A model generated the notes under the pieces. The model searched no databases and was not told where the DNA came from. It saw only the letters and a list, made by a program, of their open reading frames with translations. The translations under genes and the position numbers were made by a program. Below are positions 49,859-59,719 of a DNA stretch of 64,000 bases, piece after piece. The DNA comes from Nitratireductor sp. ZSWI3 (GTDB lineage Bacteria > Pseudomonadota > Alphaproteobacteria > Rhizobiales > Rhizobiaceae), in contig NZ_JANKOF010000007.1 of the NCBI RefSeq assembly GCF_024655565.1, forward strand, positions 38,061 through 102,060, read 5' to 3'. Within the stretch, counting starts at the first letter, position 1, and every line of letters begins with the position of its first letter.

Positions 49859-52444
49859 TTATTCCTTCTTCTTGGCCGGTGCTTTTTTCTTGGTCGTAGC
49901 GGGTTTCTTCGCCTTGGCCGACTTCTTGCCGCCCTTGCCCGCCTTCGCCGCGATCAGCTCCAGGGCCTCCTCGAGCGTGACCTGCATGGGATCCTTGCCC
50001 TTGGGCAGCGTGGCGTTGACCTTTCCGTGATTGACATAGGGGCCGTAGCGCCCGTCGCGCACCGTCACCTTGCCGCCGTCGGGATGGTCGCCCAGTTCGT
50101 TGAGCGCCGCAGGCGTCGACCTGCCGCGGCCGTTGGCGCCCTTGGCCTTCTTCTCGGCGATCACCGTCACCGCGCGGTTGAGGCCGATCGAGAACACGTC
50201 CTCGACCGTCTCCAGATTGGCGTAGCCGCCGTCGTGCAGCAGGAACGGCCCGTAGCGCCCGATGCCGGCGGAGATCATCTTGCCGGTCTCGGGATGCTGG
50301 CCGATGGCGCGCGGCAGCGACAGAAGCGCCAGCGCCTTCTCGATGTCCGTCGTCTCGGGCGTCCAGCCCTTGGGCAGGCTGGCGCGCTTGGCCTCCTTGC
50401 CTTCGCCGCGCTGCACATAGGGGCCGAAGCGGCCGGAGCGCAGCGTGATCTCCTCGCCGGTATGCGGATCCTTGCCGAGCACCTTGTCGCCGTCGAGCCC
50501 GTTCTCGCCGTCTTCGCCGTTGCCTTCGCCGAACTGGCGGGTGTAGCCGCATTCGGGATAGTTCGAGCAGCCGACGAAGGCGCCGTGCCGACCGAGCTTC
50601 AGCGACAGCCGGCCGGTGCCGCAGCGCGGGCAGACGCGCGGATCGCTACCGTCCTCGCGGGCGGGGAAGGCGAGCGGCGCAAGTTCCTCGTTGAGCGCGT
50701 TGAGCACGTCCGTGACGCGCAGCTCCTTGATCTCGTCCACATGGCCGGAGAAATCGGCCCAGAAGTCGCGCAGCACGTCCTTCCAGGAGAGCTGGCCGTC
50801 GGAGATCTTGTCGAGCTTCTCTTCGAGATCGGCGGTGAAATCGTATTCGACGTAGCGCTCGAAGAAGTTTTCGAGAAACGCCGTGACGAGCCGGCCCTTG
50901 GCCTGCGGCACCAGACGGCGCTTGTCGATCGTCACATAGTCGCGGTCCTCGAGCGTCTTCAGCGTCGCCGCATAGGTGGAGGGGCGGCCGATGCCGAGCT
51001 CTTCCATCTTCTTGATCAGCGAGGCTTCCGAATAGCGCGGCGGCGGCTCCGTCGAATGCTGGGTGGCCTCGATCGCCTGGCAGCTCTGCGTCTCGCCTTC
51101 GAGAATCTGCGGCAGGCGGCGGCTTTCCTCGTCCTCGGAATTCTCGTCCTTGTCGACGCCATAGGCGGCCAGGAAGCCTTCGAAGCGGATCACCGAGCCG
51201 ACGGCGCGCAGATTCGCGTGGCGGGCGCCGTTGACGGCCTCGATCTCCACCGTCGTGCGCTCGATCTCAGCCGCCTCCATCTGGCTGGCGATGGCGCGCT
51301 TCCAGATGATCTCGTAGAGGCGGGCCTGGTCGGGGTCGAGATATCTGCGCACCTTGTCGGGCGTGCGCGAGAAATCGGTTGGCCGGATCGCCTCATGCGC
51401 CTCCTGGGCGTTCTTGGCCTTGACGGAGTAGAAACGCGGCTTCTCCGGCAGGAACCGGTCGCCGAACTCGGCGCCGATCGCCGCGCGGGCCTGGTCGAGC
51501 GCTTCGGGCGCCATCTGCACGCCGTCGGTACGCATGTAGGTGATGAGACCGGCCGTCTCGCCGCCGATGTCGACGCCTTCATAGAGCTTCTGCGCCACCT
51601 GCATGGTGCGCGAGGCACCGAAGCCGAGGCGCGAGGAGGCGGCCTGCTGCAGCGTCGAGGTGGTGAAGGGCGGCGCCGGATTGCGCCGTGTCGGCTTGGC
51701 CTCCACCGACAGGGTCTTGAAGCTGGCGCCCTCGAGCATCGCCTTGATGCCTTCGGCCTCGTCCCGGGTCTTGATGTCGAGCTTCTGCAGCTTCCTGCCG
51801 TCGAGCGCCGTCAGGCGCGCCTCGAAAGCCTCCTGGCGCGGCGTGGCGAGCTGGGCGGCGATCTGCCAGTATTCTTCGCGGACGAAGCGCTCGATCTCAG
51901 CCTCGCGGTCGCAGACCAGGCGCAGCGCCACCGATTGCACGCGGCCGGCCGAACGGGCGCCGGGCAGCTTGCGCCAGAGCACGGGCGACAGGGTGAAGCC
52001 GACCAGATAGTCGAGCGCGCGGCGGGCGAGATAGGCATCGACCAGCGGCGCATCGACCTCGCGCGGCTTGGCCATCGCGTCGAGCACCGCCTTCTTGGTG
52101 ATGGCATTGAAGACGACGCGGCGCACCGGCTTGTCCTTCAGCGCGCGCTTTTGCTTCAAGACCTCCAGCACATGCCAGGAAATCGCCTCGCCTTCACGGT
52201 CGGGGTCGGTCGCAAGGATCAGGGCGTCGGCATCCTTCATCGCCTTGGCGATGTCGCTCAAACGCTTGGACGAAGGCGTATCCACGGCCCAGGACATGGC
52301 GAAATCCTCGTCGGGGCGCACCGAGCCGTCCTTTGCCGGCAGGTCGCGCACATGTCCGAACGAGGCGAGCACCTTGTAGTTCCCACCCAGATATTTGTTG
52401 ATGGTTTTCGCCTTGGCCGGCGACTCGACGATAACGAGATCCAT
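49859..52444 (-). CDS. topA: DNA topoisomerase I
   Basis: 861 residues from the ATG at 52444 (MDLVIVESPAKAKTI), which is the standard TopA N terminus; longer in-frame starts are rejected. TOPRIM domain with DPDREGEAISWH, active-site tyrosine in ITYMRTDGVQM near residue 310, a four-cysteine zinc finger (CPRCG ... CSNYPECG) near 590, several C-terminal repeats and a lysine/alanine-rich tail. It relaxes negative supercoils. The leader of about 275 bp up to the divergent small gene holds its promoter. Confidence 0.97.
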   Translation of the reverse strand: MDLVIVESPAKAKTINKYLGGNYKVLASFGHVRDLPAKDGSVRPDEDFAMSWAVDTPSSKRLSDIAKAMKDADALILATDPDREGEAISWHVLEVLKQKRALKDKPVRRVVFNAITKKAVLDAMAKPREVDAPLVDAYLARRALDYLVGFTLSPVLWRKLPGARSAGRVQSVALRLVCDREAEIERFVREEYWQIAAQLATPRQEAFEARLTALDGRKLQKLDIKTRDEAEGIKAMLEGASFKTLSVEAKPTRRNPAPPFTTSTLQQAASSRLGFGASRTMQVAQKLYEGVDIGGETAGLITYMRTDGVQMAPEALDQARAAIGAEFGDRFLPEKPRFYSVKAKNAQEAHEAIRPTDFSRTPDKVRRYLDPDQARLYEIIWKRAIASQMEAAEIERTTVEIEAVNGARHANLRAVGSVIRFEGFLAAYGVDKDENSEDEESRRLPQILEGETQSCQAIEATQHSTEPPPRYSEASLIKKMEELGIGRPSTYAATLKTLEDRDYVTIDKRRLVPQAKGRLVTAFLENFFERYVEYDFTADLEEKLDKISDGQLSWKDVLRDFWADFSGHVDEIKELRVTDVLNALNEELAPLAFPAREDGSDPRVCPRCGTGRLSLKLGRHGAFVGCSNYPECGYTRQFGEGNGEDGENGLDGDKVLGKDPHTGEEITLRSGRFGPYVQRGEGKEAKRASLPKGWTPETTDIEKALALLSLPRAIGQHPETGKMISAGIGRYGPFLLHDGGYANLETVEDVFSIGLNRAVTVIAEKKAKGANGRGRSTPAALNELGDHPDGGKVTVRDGRYGPYVNHGKVNATLPKGKDPMQVTLEEALELIAAKAGKGGKKSAKAKKPATTKKKAPAKKKE

Positions 52445-52720
52445 TAGCTCTAAAATATCCCCGCATGTGCCTGACCAGTCAGACGCCACGCATTATTGAC
52501 GAATCCAGCCTCGTCACATGGCCGTGCTTTACCGTTCGGTCAAGGGCCAATGGGAATTTCGTCTTCTCCAGGCCTGATTTCCCGACTCCGCTGTGTTTAG
52601 CGCAAATTCGCGGTTTATTTGTTTATAATGGTATGTATACTGTCAATGGGTCCATAAAGGAGAATGCTGGGGAGCAGGGCAACAGCCAGGGGAACCGCGC
52701 GCTGAAGGGAGTGCCGGCGG

Positions 52721-52951
52721 ATGGGCGAGCATTACGGCAGGAGGCGGACCGACACGCTTGATTATATGCAGGCGATGCTCGGTCAATTGCGAACCATGGC
52801 GCTGGCGGAACGTTGCGACATGCTCGCCTATCTCGTCGAGATGGCCTATGTGGAGGCCAGCGACATCATTCGCGGCCAGCGTTCCCATCGCCTGGACGAG
52901 GAGCGGCACGCGTCAGCGATCACCGGCAACAAGGGAAACCGCGCCTCCTGA
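52721..52951 (+). CDS. Small helical protein of unknown function
   Basis: 76 residues, almost all helical in pattern: TLDYMQAMLGQLRTMALAERCDMLAYLVEMAYVEASDI is rich in leucine, alanine and methionine with regular spacing. GGGAG lies nine bases upstream, and a TATAAT at 52625-52630 in an AT-rich stretch suggests its own promoter. I recall similar short proteins beside topA/dprA in other Rhizobiales but cannot name a family. The 3' end overlaps the end of the convergent dprA by 39 bp. Confidence 0.65.
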   Translation: MGEHYGRRRTDTLDYMQAMLGQLRTMALAERCDMLAYLVEMAYVEASDIIRGQRSHRLDEERHASAITGNKGNRAS

Positions 52952-54049
52952 ATGGCGCTCGAGGCGACCGGCGAGGTCGAGCTCCAGAAGAATGGTAAGG
53001 GCCTGTGCAGCGTGCAGGCCGGTGTGGCGGATAATCTCGTCCACCGTCACGGGCGTCGGCCCGAGAGCCTCGACCACGCGGTCGCGGTCGGCGTCGCTCG
53101 GCGGCGGGGCGCCGGACAGGCTCTCGGGTTCATCGAAGCGCCGGGCGGGCTGTGGCAGCGCTCCGATCAGCGGCGCCACTTCCGACAGGATGTCCGCCGT
53201 CTCGGTGACCAGCGTGGCTCCATCCTTCAACAGCCCGTTGGTGCCGGCGGCGCGCGGATCGAGCGGCGAGCCGGGAACGGCGAACACCAGGCGGCCCATC
53301 TCGGTGGCGAGCCGGGCGCTGATCAGCGAGCCGGAGCGCCGCGCCGCCTCGACCACCACGAGCCCGTAACACAGGCCGGCGACCAGCCGGTTGCGCCGCG
53401 GAAAATCGCGCGCCCGCGGCGTCCAGCCGAAGGGCATTTCGCTGACGAGCACGCCGCGCTCGGCGATCTGCGCGTAGAGCCCGTCATTCTCCGGCGGATA
53501 AGGCCTGTCGAGGCCGCCGGCCAGGGCGGCGATGGTGCCGGTCTCCAGACTGCCCGTATGGGCTGCCGCGTCGATGCCGCGCGCCAGGCCCGAGGCGACC
53601 GCATAGCCGGCACGGCCGAGCTCGCCGGCGAGCAGGCGTGCCATCTTGATGCCGGCGAGCGAGGCGTTGCGGGCCCCGACGATGGCGATGACGGGCTGCT
53701 GTGCGACCTCCAGCCGGCCCTTCATGGCGATCAGGGGCGGCGGCTGGTCCATCTGCCGCATCAGGGGGGGATAGTCGGGTTCTCCGACGGCGACGAAACG
53801 GGCGCCGAAACGAGCCGCCTGCGCCATCTCGCGCTCGGCATCGTCCTGCGAGGCGGCCACGAGGCGCCGCTTCGCGCCGCCGCGCAGGGCGAGCTCAGGC
53901 AGCATTTCGAGCGCCGTCTCGGCCGAGCCGAAATGATTGATCAGGTCGCGGAACGTCGCCGGGCCGACATTCTCGCTGCGCAGCAGCCTGAGCCAGGCGA
54001 GGCGCTGGCGGTCGCTGAGGCGCCGCTCGCCGGCCTGGGGCGTGCTCAC
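52913..54049 (-). CDS. dprA: DNA-processing protein DprA
   Basis: 378 residues from a GTG at 54049 that overlaps the plsY stop (GTGA). An N-terminal helix-hairpin-like region ([20 protein letters not shown]... type) leads into the Rossmann DprA/Smf domain with [55 protein letters not shown] and [17 protein letters not shown]-terminal winged helix follows. DprA loads RecA on incoming single-stranded DNA. Second gene after plsY in the pyrB-pyrC-plsY-dprA run. Confidence 0.95.
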   Translation of the reverse strand: MSTPQAGERRLSDRQRLAWLRLLRSENVGPATFRDLINHFGSAETALEMLPELALRGGAKRRLVAASQDDAEREMAQAARFGARFVAVGEPDYPPLMRQMDQPPPLIAMKGRLEVAQQPVIAIVGARNASLAGIKMARLLAGELGRAGYAVASGLARGIDAAAHTGSLETGTIAALAGGLDRPYPPENDGLYAQIAERGVLVSEMPFGWTPRARDFPRRNRLVAGLCYGLVVVEAARRSGSLISARLATEMGRLVFAVPGSPLDPRAAGTNGLLKDGATLVTETADILSEVAPLIGALPQPARRFDEPESLSGAPPPSDADRDRVVEALGPTPVTVDEIIRHTGLHAAQALTILLELDLAGRLERHSGGAVSLVAGDR

Positions 54050-54660
54050 CCCTTGCTCCCGATGCGCGTCTCGGTGCCGGCCAGGAGCCGGGCGATATTG
54101 GCCCGGTGCTTGATGAAGACGATGAGGCTCATCAGGACAAAGAGCTCGGCCGCTTGCACATGGCCGAGCCAGTAGAGGCCGATCGGCACGACGACGGCGG
54201 CGACGAGCGCCGACAGAGATGAGTAGCGCGTGGCAAATGCGACGGCGAGCCAGGTGAGGGCGAAGATCAGCGCTCCGGGCCAGGCGAGGCCGATCAGGAC
54301 GCCGAGATAGGTGGCGACGCCCTTGCCGCCGCGAAAGCCGAGCCAGACCGGGAACAGGTGGCCGAGAAAGGCGCCGAGGCCGGCGGCCACTGCCTGGTCG
54401 GGACCGTAGAGCCCGGCCAGCAGGACGGCCGCCGTGCCCTTCAGCGCGTCGAGCAGGAGGGTCAGCGCCGCAAGCCCCTTGTTGCCGGTGCGCAGCACGT
54501 TGGTAGCGCCGATATTGCCGGAGCCGATCTTGCGCACGTCGCCGAGGCCGGCCGCGCGCGTGATGATCAGCCCGAACGGGATCGACCCGAGAAGATAGCC
54601 GAAGAGCAGCGCAGCGATGAGATAGGGCAGGGCAAGCTGCCAACTGATGGGATCTGGCAT
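54046..54660 (-). CDS. plsY: Glycerol-3-phosphate acyltransferase PlsY
   Basis: 204 residues with five membrane helices and the three PlsY motifs: [10 protein letters not shown] near the start followed by [18 protein letters not shown], then [19 protein letters not shown], and a later GLYWLGH segment. It transfers acyl groups from acyl phosphate to glycerol-3-phosphate, the first step of phospholipid synthesis. It overlaps dprA by four bases and lies 27 bp after pyrC. Confidence 0.96.
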   Translation of the reverse strand: MPDPISWQLALPYLIAALLFGYLLGSIPFGLIITRAAGLGDVRKIGSGNIGATNVLRTGNKGLAALTLLLDALKGTAAVLLAGLYGPDQAVAAGLGAFLGHLFPVWLGFRGGKGVATYLGVLIGLAWPGALIFALTWLAVAFATRYSSLSALVAAVVVPIGLYWLGHVQAAELFVLMSLIVFIKHRANIARLLAGTETRIGSKG

Positions 54661-54687
54661 CCAGCTCTCCCCCTGGCTTTCAGCGTA

Positions 54688-55974
54688 TCAACCGGAAAAC
54701 ACTGTGCGGCCGGCAACCACGGTTTGCAAGACCCGTCCCTGCATGCGCGCGCCTTCGAAACAGGTGTTCTTGGACAAGGAGCGGATATCGGCCTCGCGCA
54801 CCAGCCAGGGCGCGTCGAGGTCGACCAGAACGAGGTCCGCGGGAGCCCCGGGCTTCAGCGTGCCGCCGGGCAGGCCGAACAGCCGCGCCGGAGCCGTCGA
54901 CAGGCATTCGATCAGGCGCAGAAGGGGCACGTCGCCATTGTGATGGAGGCGCAGTGCCGCCGCCAGCAGCGTCTCGAGGCCGATGGCGCCGGCCTCCGCT
55001 TCGGCGAATGGCAGCCGCTTGGTGTCGACGTCCTGGGGATCGTGCGAGGAGACGATGATGTCGACGGCGCCGGTCCTCAGCGCCTCGACCATGGCGAGCC
55101 GGTCCTCCTCGGCGCGCAGCGGCGGCGACAGGCGGAAGAAGGTGCGGTAGTCGCCGATGTCGTTCTCGTTCAGCGAAAGGTGGTTGATCGAGACGCCGGC
55201 GCTGACGCTGGCGCCGTCGTTCTTGGCGCGGGCGACCGCCTCGGCCGACATGGCGGTCGAGATCTTGGCCGCGTGGTAGCGCCCGCCCGTCAGCTTCGCC
55301 AGCATCAGGTCGCGGGCGAGCGGAATGGCCTCGGCCTCGCGCGGGATGCCCGGCAGGCCGAGCCAGCTCGCGAACAGGCCCTCGTTCATGACGCCGGAGG
55401 AGGCAAGGTCCGGATCCTGCGTCTCATGGGCGATGGCGATGCCGAGGTCGCGCGCATAGGTGAGCGCGCGGCGCATGGTGAGCGGGCTGGCGATCGTGTG
55501 CCGGCCCTCCGTCAGCATCACCGCGCCGGCGTCCTGCAGCAGGCCGAACTCGCTGAGCTCGCGGCCTGCGAAGCCCTTGGTGACGGCCGCCGAGGGGAAG
55601 ACGTTGACGCTCGCCGTCTCGCGCGCCGTGCGCAGCACGAACTCCACCAGCGCGACATCGTCGATGACCGGGTTCGTGTCGGGCATCATGACCAGCGAGG
55701 TGACGCCGCCGGCCGCCGCTGCGCGGCCCGCCGAGGCGATGGTCTCGCGATGCTCGGCGCCGGGCTCGCCGATGAAGACGCGGGCGTCGATCAGGCCCGG
55801 CAGGAGCGCATGTCCGCCGCAATCCACCACGGCCGCCCCCTCCGGCGCGCCCTGGTTGTCGGCATCGGCGCCGGCGGCGAGGATCCTGCCGGCCTTGACG
55901 ATCACCGTGCCGCGCTCGTCCAGCCCGCGCGAAGGGTCGACGATGCGGGCGTTCTGGAAGACGGTCGCGCTCAT
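54688..55974 (-). CDS. pyrC: Dihydroorotase-like protein PyrC, probably non-catalytic (PyrC' type)
   Basis: 428 residues with the amidohydrolase barrel of class I dihydroorotases. The normal metal-binding HxH after strand 1 (in DxHxHLREPG) is replaced: D63 is followed by ARVFIGEPG, so R65-V66-F67 stand where HxH belongs. Later parts ([30 protein letters not shown]) are kept. This matches the inactive pseudo-dihydroorotase that serves as a structural partner of aspartate transcarbamoylase in pseudomonads. Adjacent pyrB (4-base overlap) supports that role. If so, an active dihydroorotase must be encoded elsewhere. Confidence 0.88.
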   Translation of the reverse strand: MSATVFQNARIVDPSRGLDERGTVIVKAGRILAAGADADNQGAPEGAAVVDCGGHALLPGLIDARVFIGEPGAEHRETIASAGRAAAAGGVTSLVMMPDTNPVIDDVALVEFVLRTARETASVNVFPSAAVTKGFAGRELSEFGLLQDAGAVMLTEGRHTIASPLTMRRALTYARDLGIAIAHETQDPDLASSGVMNEGLFASWLGLPGIPREAEAIPLARDLMLAKLTGGRYHAAKISTAMSAEAVARAKNDGASVSAGVSINHLSLNENDIGDYRTFFRLSPPLRAEEDRLAMVEALRTGAVDIIVSSHDPQDVDTKRLPFAEAEAGAIGLETLLAAALRLHHNGDVPLLRLIECLSTAPARLFGLPGGTLKPGAPADLVLVDLDAPWLVREADIRSLSKNTCFEGARMQGRVLQTVVAGRTVFSG

Positions 55975-56933
55975 GCCGCGCCTCCCTCGGCGTTGCGGCG
56001 TGGGTCGAGCAGCGCCTCCATCACCGCCATGCGCACGGCGACGCCCATCTCCACCTGCTCCTGGATCAGGCTTTGCGGACCGTCGGCGATTTCGGAGGAA
56101 ATCTCGACCCCGCGGTTCATCGGGCCGGGATGCATGACCAGCACGTCGTCCCTGGCGACCTTCAGCTTTTCCGAATCGAGTCCGTAGAGACGGAAATATT
56201 CGCGCACCGAGGGAACGAGCGAGCCGGCCATGCGCTCGCGCTGCAGGCGCAGCATCATGACGATGTCGGCGCCCTTCAATCCCTCGTCCATGCGCGTGAA
56301 CGGTTCGACGCCCATCTGGCCGATGCCGGAGGGCAGGAGCGTCGACGGCGCGACGACGCGCACCTGCGCTCCGAGCGCATTGAGCAGCACGATGTTGGAG
56401 CGCGCCACGCGCGAATGCAGGATGTCGCCGCAGATCGCCACGACCAGCCCGCCGATGCGGCCCTTGGCGCGGCGGATGGTGAGCGCGTCGAGCAGCGCCT
56501 GGGTCGGATGCTCATGCGCGCCGTCGCCGGCATTGACCACCGAGCAGGACACTTTCTGCGCCAGCAGCGCGGCGGCGCCGGCGGCCGAATGGCGAATGAC
56601 CAGGATGTCGGGCCGCATGGCGTTGAGCGTGATCGCCGTGTCGAGCAGCGTTTCGCCCTTCTTGGTGGAAGAGCTGGCGACCGACATGTTCATCACGTCC
56701 GCGCCGAGCCTCTTACCGGCGAGCTCGAAGGAGGACTGGGTGCGTGTCGAGGCTTCGTAGAAGAGGTTGATCTGCGTGCGGCCACGCAGCGTCGCCGTCT
56801 TTTTTTCCTGTTGCCTGGAAATGGCGACGGCGGCATCGGCCCGGTCGAGCAGCGTCTCGATGTCCACGGGCGAAAGACCCTTGATGCCGAGCAGGTGGCG
56901 GTGCGGATAAAGCGGAAAGGGCGCGTCTGTCAT
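55971..56933 (-). CDS. pyrB: Aspartate carbamoyltransferase catalytic subunit
   Basis: 320 residues. Carbamoyl-phosphate site [20 protein letters not shown] near residue 55, [12 protein letters not shown] near 140, and the aspartate-site segment MLRLQRERM with [13 protein letters not shown] near 270. It makes carbamoyl aspartate in pyrimidine synthesis. First gene of pyrB-pyrC-plsY-dprA; an insertion sequence begins 78 bp upstream and may interfere with or replace part of its promoter. Confidence 0.97.
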   Translation of the reverse strand: MTDAPFPLYPHRHLLGIKGLSPVDIETLLDRADAAVAISRQQEKKTATLRGRTQINLFYEASTRTQSSFELAGKRLGADVMNMSVASSSTKKGETLLDTAITLNAMRPDILVIRHSAAGAAALLAQKVSCSVVNAGDGAHEHPTQALLDALTIRRAKGRIGGLVVAICGDILHSRVARSNIVLLNALGAQVRVVAPSTLLPSGIGQMGVEPFTRMDEGLKGADIVMMLRLQRERMAGSLVPSVREYFRLYGLDSEKLKVARDDVLVMHPGPMNRGVEISSEIADGPQSLIQEQVEMGVAVRMAVMEALLDPRRNAEGGAA

Positions 56934-57010
56934 ATCAAGAGGCTGCTATAGGCCGGGCAGGGGCCGCCTGCAAGCGGCCTTTCGCGATGCGCCGGCTCAT
57001 CCCCCGCAAA

Positions 57011-57030
57011 CTAGGACCAATCCACATTCA
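57011..57030 (+). repeat. Left terminal inverted repeat of the IS element
   Basis: Twenty bases matching the right end in 19 positions when the latter is reverse-complemented; the single difference is C versus G at position 8. Confidence 0.9.
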
Positions 57031-57094
57031 GGATTCCCTTTGAAGGGTTTGGCTGAATCAATGCGTTCCGGATTTGATGATTCGGAGCGGATTG

Positions 57095-57852
57095 ATGGGC
57101 GTGAAGCGCTATGAACTGAGCGAGGCGCAGTGGGCTCGGATAGCGCCTTTGCTACCCGGCAAGGTTGGCGATCCGGGTCGCAGCGGCACTGATAACCGTC
57201 TGTTCGTGAACGGCGTTTTGTGGGTTCTGCGCTCCGGCGCCTACTGGCAGCACCTGCCGGAACGCTACGGCAAGTGGAAGAGCGTACATGCCCGTTTCAC
57301 CCGCTGGGCCAAGGCCGGGGTGTGGGAGAAGGTTTTCGCCGAACTGATCAAGGATCGCGATAACAAATATCTGATGCTCGATACCACCCTGGTGCGCGTC
57401 CACCAGCAGGCAGCAAGCGGAAAAGGGGGGCCAAAACTCAGGCGCTGGGGCGTTCCCGAGGCGGACTGACCACCAAGGTCCATATGGTCTGCGACACATT
57501 CGGCCGGCCGCTGCGCTTCATGCTCACCGCCGGCCAGCGGCACGACAATCTCACCGCAAAGGCCCTGCTCGAAGGCTTCAAGGCCGAAGCCGTGCTGGCC
57601 GACAGAGCCTACGACAACAATGACTTGCGCCAAGCCATCGCCAACATGAACGCCGAAGCGGTCATCCCTTCCACACGCTCCCGCAAGGCTCCGATCCCGC
57701 ACGACCAAACCGTCTACAGGCTGCGCAACCGCATCGAACGATGCTTCAACAGGCTCAAGCACTTCCGCCGCTTCGCAACCCGATACGACCGGCGCGCCGA
57801 GTACTACCTCGCTTTCGTCCACATCGCAGCTATCGCTCTATGGCTCCGCTGA
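57095..57852 (+). CDS. IS5 family DDE transposase, two frames joined by programmed -1 frameshift
   Basis: The first frame (57095-57469) has the IS5 N-terminal domain (YELSEAQWARIAPLLPGK) and the first catalytic aspartate in LMLDTTLVRVHQQA. The second frame (ending 57852) carries the other two in ADRAYDNNDLR and IERCFNRLKHFRRFATRYD. A run AAAAGGGGGG at 57421-57430 lies where a -1 shift joins GK to RGAKTQALGRSRGGLTTK, the conserved sequence of this group. All DDE residues are present, so the element may be active. The start at 57095 is chosen by homology; 57077 is possible. Confidence 0.9.
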
Positions 57853-57869
57853 ATGTGGATTCGTCCTAG
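57850..57869 (-). repeat. Right terminal inverted repeat of the IS element
   Basis: Reverse complement CTAGGACGAATCCACATTCA, 19 of 20 identical to the left end. It overlaps the last codon of the transposase. Confidence 0.9.
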
Positions 57870-57975
57870 AGCGCCGTGCGTCCTTTCGGACGCACAAAGG
57901 ACGCTCTATCTTTTTGTTTTTCCGCATTTATGCGGACGTCAGGTGATTCCACCTGACTGCAAAATGCTATAGCGC
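57868..57975. repeat. RIME-like palindromic intergenic repeat
   Basis: Three hairpins in about 100 bp: GTGCGTCC-TTTC-GGACGCAC (57876-57895), CCGCA-TTTA-TGCGG (57922-57935) and GTCAGGTG-ATTC-CACCTGAC (57938-57957). AGAGCG at 57868 can also pair with CGCTCT at 57902-57907 around the first hairpin. This is the look of the dispersed palindromic elements of rhizobia. The first two bases lie within the CTAG at the right end of the IS. Confidence 0.7.
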
Positions 57976-58090
57976 CCCTCGCCGCCGCAGATTGATTTTC
58001 ATGGATTGGCAATGTCTGACTTGCCAGTATGAAGGGCAAAAGGCTGTGTTGATTCCTGACGCATCCCCGATCGAGTGGTAGAGTGAAGCC

Positions 58091-59719
58091 GTGACGCATG
58101 AAGTGACCAACCAGCCGCCGCCCATCACCGGCACCAATGCCTGGCGCAGCGATCCGTTGCTGATGCAGGCCGGCGAACGCCTTTCGGAAACGGTCCGCAA
58201 GGAACTCGATGCGTTCGGCCGTTTCGTTCGGACCGGCGAGGCGCTGGATCTGGCGCGGCTCGCCAACACCGAGACGCCGCAGCTCAAGACCCATGACCGA
58301 TACGGCCGACGCGCTGACTTCGTCGAATATCACCCGGCCTATCACGCGCTCATGCGCCGCTCGGCGGCGAACGGTCTGCATTCCTCGATCTGGGAGACGG
58401 GCGAGGCCGAAAGCGGCATGCGCCACCAGGCGCGCGCGGCGCGCTTCTATCTGACCGCGCAGCTCGAATGCGGGCATTTGTGCCCGCTCACCATGACCAG
58501 TGCCGCGCTCGCTGCGCTGATGGCCGATTCCAACATGTTCCGGCGCTGGGCGCCGCGCGTGGCGACCCGCAAATACGACCATGCCAACAAGCCGCTGGCG
58601 CAGAAGGCCGGCATCACCATCGGCATGGGCATGACCGAAAAGCAGGGCGGCACCGACGTGCGCGCCAACACGACGCGCGCCGAGCGCGTCGAAGGCAGCA
58701 TCTACCGGCTGACCGGCCACAAATGGTTTCTCTCGGCGCCGATGTCTGACGCCTTCCTGGTGCTCGCCCAGGTGGAGGCCGGCCTGTCCTGCTTCCTCGT
58801 GCCGCGTCTTCTGGAGGACGGCCGCCACAACGGCCTGCAGTTCCAGCGCCTGAAGGACAAGCTCGGCAACCGCTCCAACGCCTCCTCGGAAGTGGAGCTG
58901 CACGGCACGATGGGCGAAATGGTCGGCGAGCCGGGGGCCGGCATCCGCACGATCATGGACATGGTGACGCTGACGCGGCTCGACTGCGCGCTGGGCTCGG
59001 CCGGCATCATGCGCGCCAGCCTGGCCGAGGCCGTGCATCACGCCCGCTACCGGCAGGTCTTCGGCAAGCCGCTGTTCGGGCAGCCTCTGATGCAGCGCGT
59101 GCTGGCCGACATGGCGCTCGACGTGGCGGCTGCGACGGCCTTGTCGCTGCGCCTTGCGCGCGCCTTCGACGAGGCCGCCGACAGCCGCGCCGAGGCCGCG
59201 TTCGCGCGCGTCATGACACCGGTCGTCAAATACTGGGTGTGCAAGCTCGCGCCGGCCATCACCTACGAGGCGATGGAATGCCTGGGCGGCAACGGCTACG
59301 TGGAGGAGGCGCCCATGGCGCGCCATTATCGCGAGGCGCCCGTCAACGCGATCTGGGAAGGATCAGGCAACGTCATGGCGCTCGACGTGCTGCGCGTGCT
59401 GGGGCGCAATGCCAGCCTCTTCAACGACGTGCTCGGCCTGATCGGCAAGGATCTCGGCGACAAGGGCAACGCCACGCTGGAGGTGCTCGCCGCAGCGGCC
59501 CGTGTGTGCGAGAGCGACGAGGGCTCGGCGCGCATCCTGACCGAGCAGCTGGCGCTGGCGGCCGCGGCCGCCGAGTTGCGGCGCATGGGGGCGGGCCGTG
59601 TCGCGGACGCCTTCATCGAGACGCGCCTTGCCGGCCAGTGGCGCGGCACCTACGGCATGCTCGATGCCCGCCACGACGCCTCGGCCATCATCGACGTGCT
59701 CTATCCGGAAGCGAGCTGA
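58091..59719 (+). CDS. AidB-like acyl-CoA dehydrogenase family flavoprotein
   Basis: 542 residues from a GTG. The N terminus THEVTNQPPPITGTN and the motifs GMGMTEKQGGTDVRANTT, YRLTGHKWFLSAPMSDAF, ECLGGNGYVEE and REAPVNAIWEGSGNVMALDVLR identify the AidB branch of acyl-CoA dehydrogenases. E. coli AidB is part of the adaptive response to DNA alkylation and binds DNA and FAD. No ada-type gene is beside it. The 3' end overlaps the convergent AEC transporter by 19 bp. Confidence 0.9.
   Translation: MTHEVTNQPPPITGTNAWRSDPLLMQAGERLSETVRKELDAFGRFVRTGEALDLARLANTETPQLKTHDRYGRRADFVEYHPAYHALMRRSAANGLHSSIWETGEAESGMRHQARAARFYLTAQLECGHLCPLTMTSAALAALMADSNMFRRWAPRVATRKYDHANKPLAQKAGITIGMGMTEKQGGTDVRANTTRAERVEGSIYRLTGHKWFLSAPMSDAFLVLAQVEAGLSCFLVPRLLEDGRHNGLQFQRLKDKLGNRSNASSEVELHGTMGEMVGEPGAGIRTIMDMVTLTRLDCALGSAGIMRASLAEAVHHARYRQVFGKPLFGQPLMQRVLADMALDVAAATALSLRLARAFDEAADSRAEAAFARVMTPVVKYWVCKLAPAITYEAMECLGGNGYVEEAPMARHYREAPVNAIWEGSGNVMALDVLRVLGRNASLFNDVLGLIGKDLGDKGNATLEVLAAAARVCESDEGSARILTEQLALAAAAAELRRMGAGRVADAFIETRLAGQWRGTYGMLDARHDASAIIDVLYPEAS

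Larger units (their letters stand above)
57011..57869. mobile_element. IS5 family (IS427-like) insertion sequence, intact
   Basis: The ends are inverted repeats: CTAGGACCAATCCACATTCA on the left (57011-57030) and its complement with one mismatch on the right (57850-57869). CTAG at both ends may be the duplicated target or part of the ends; without it the element is 851 bp. Inside is a DDE transposase in two overlapping frames. It lies between pyrB and the AidB-like gene, with its right end touching a palindromic repeat. Confidence 0.92.

Noticed and set aside
49811..52447. Long open frame (878 codons) on the plus strand opposite topA
   Set aside because: Antisense shadow of topA with low-complexity R/D/L/G content and no recognisable domain.
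57074..57852. Transposase read as a pseudogene because the frame is split
   Set aside because: The split falls at a slippery AAAAGGGGGG run, and a -1 shift restores the conserved sequence; this is the normal expression mode of this IS group.
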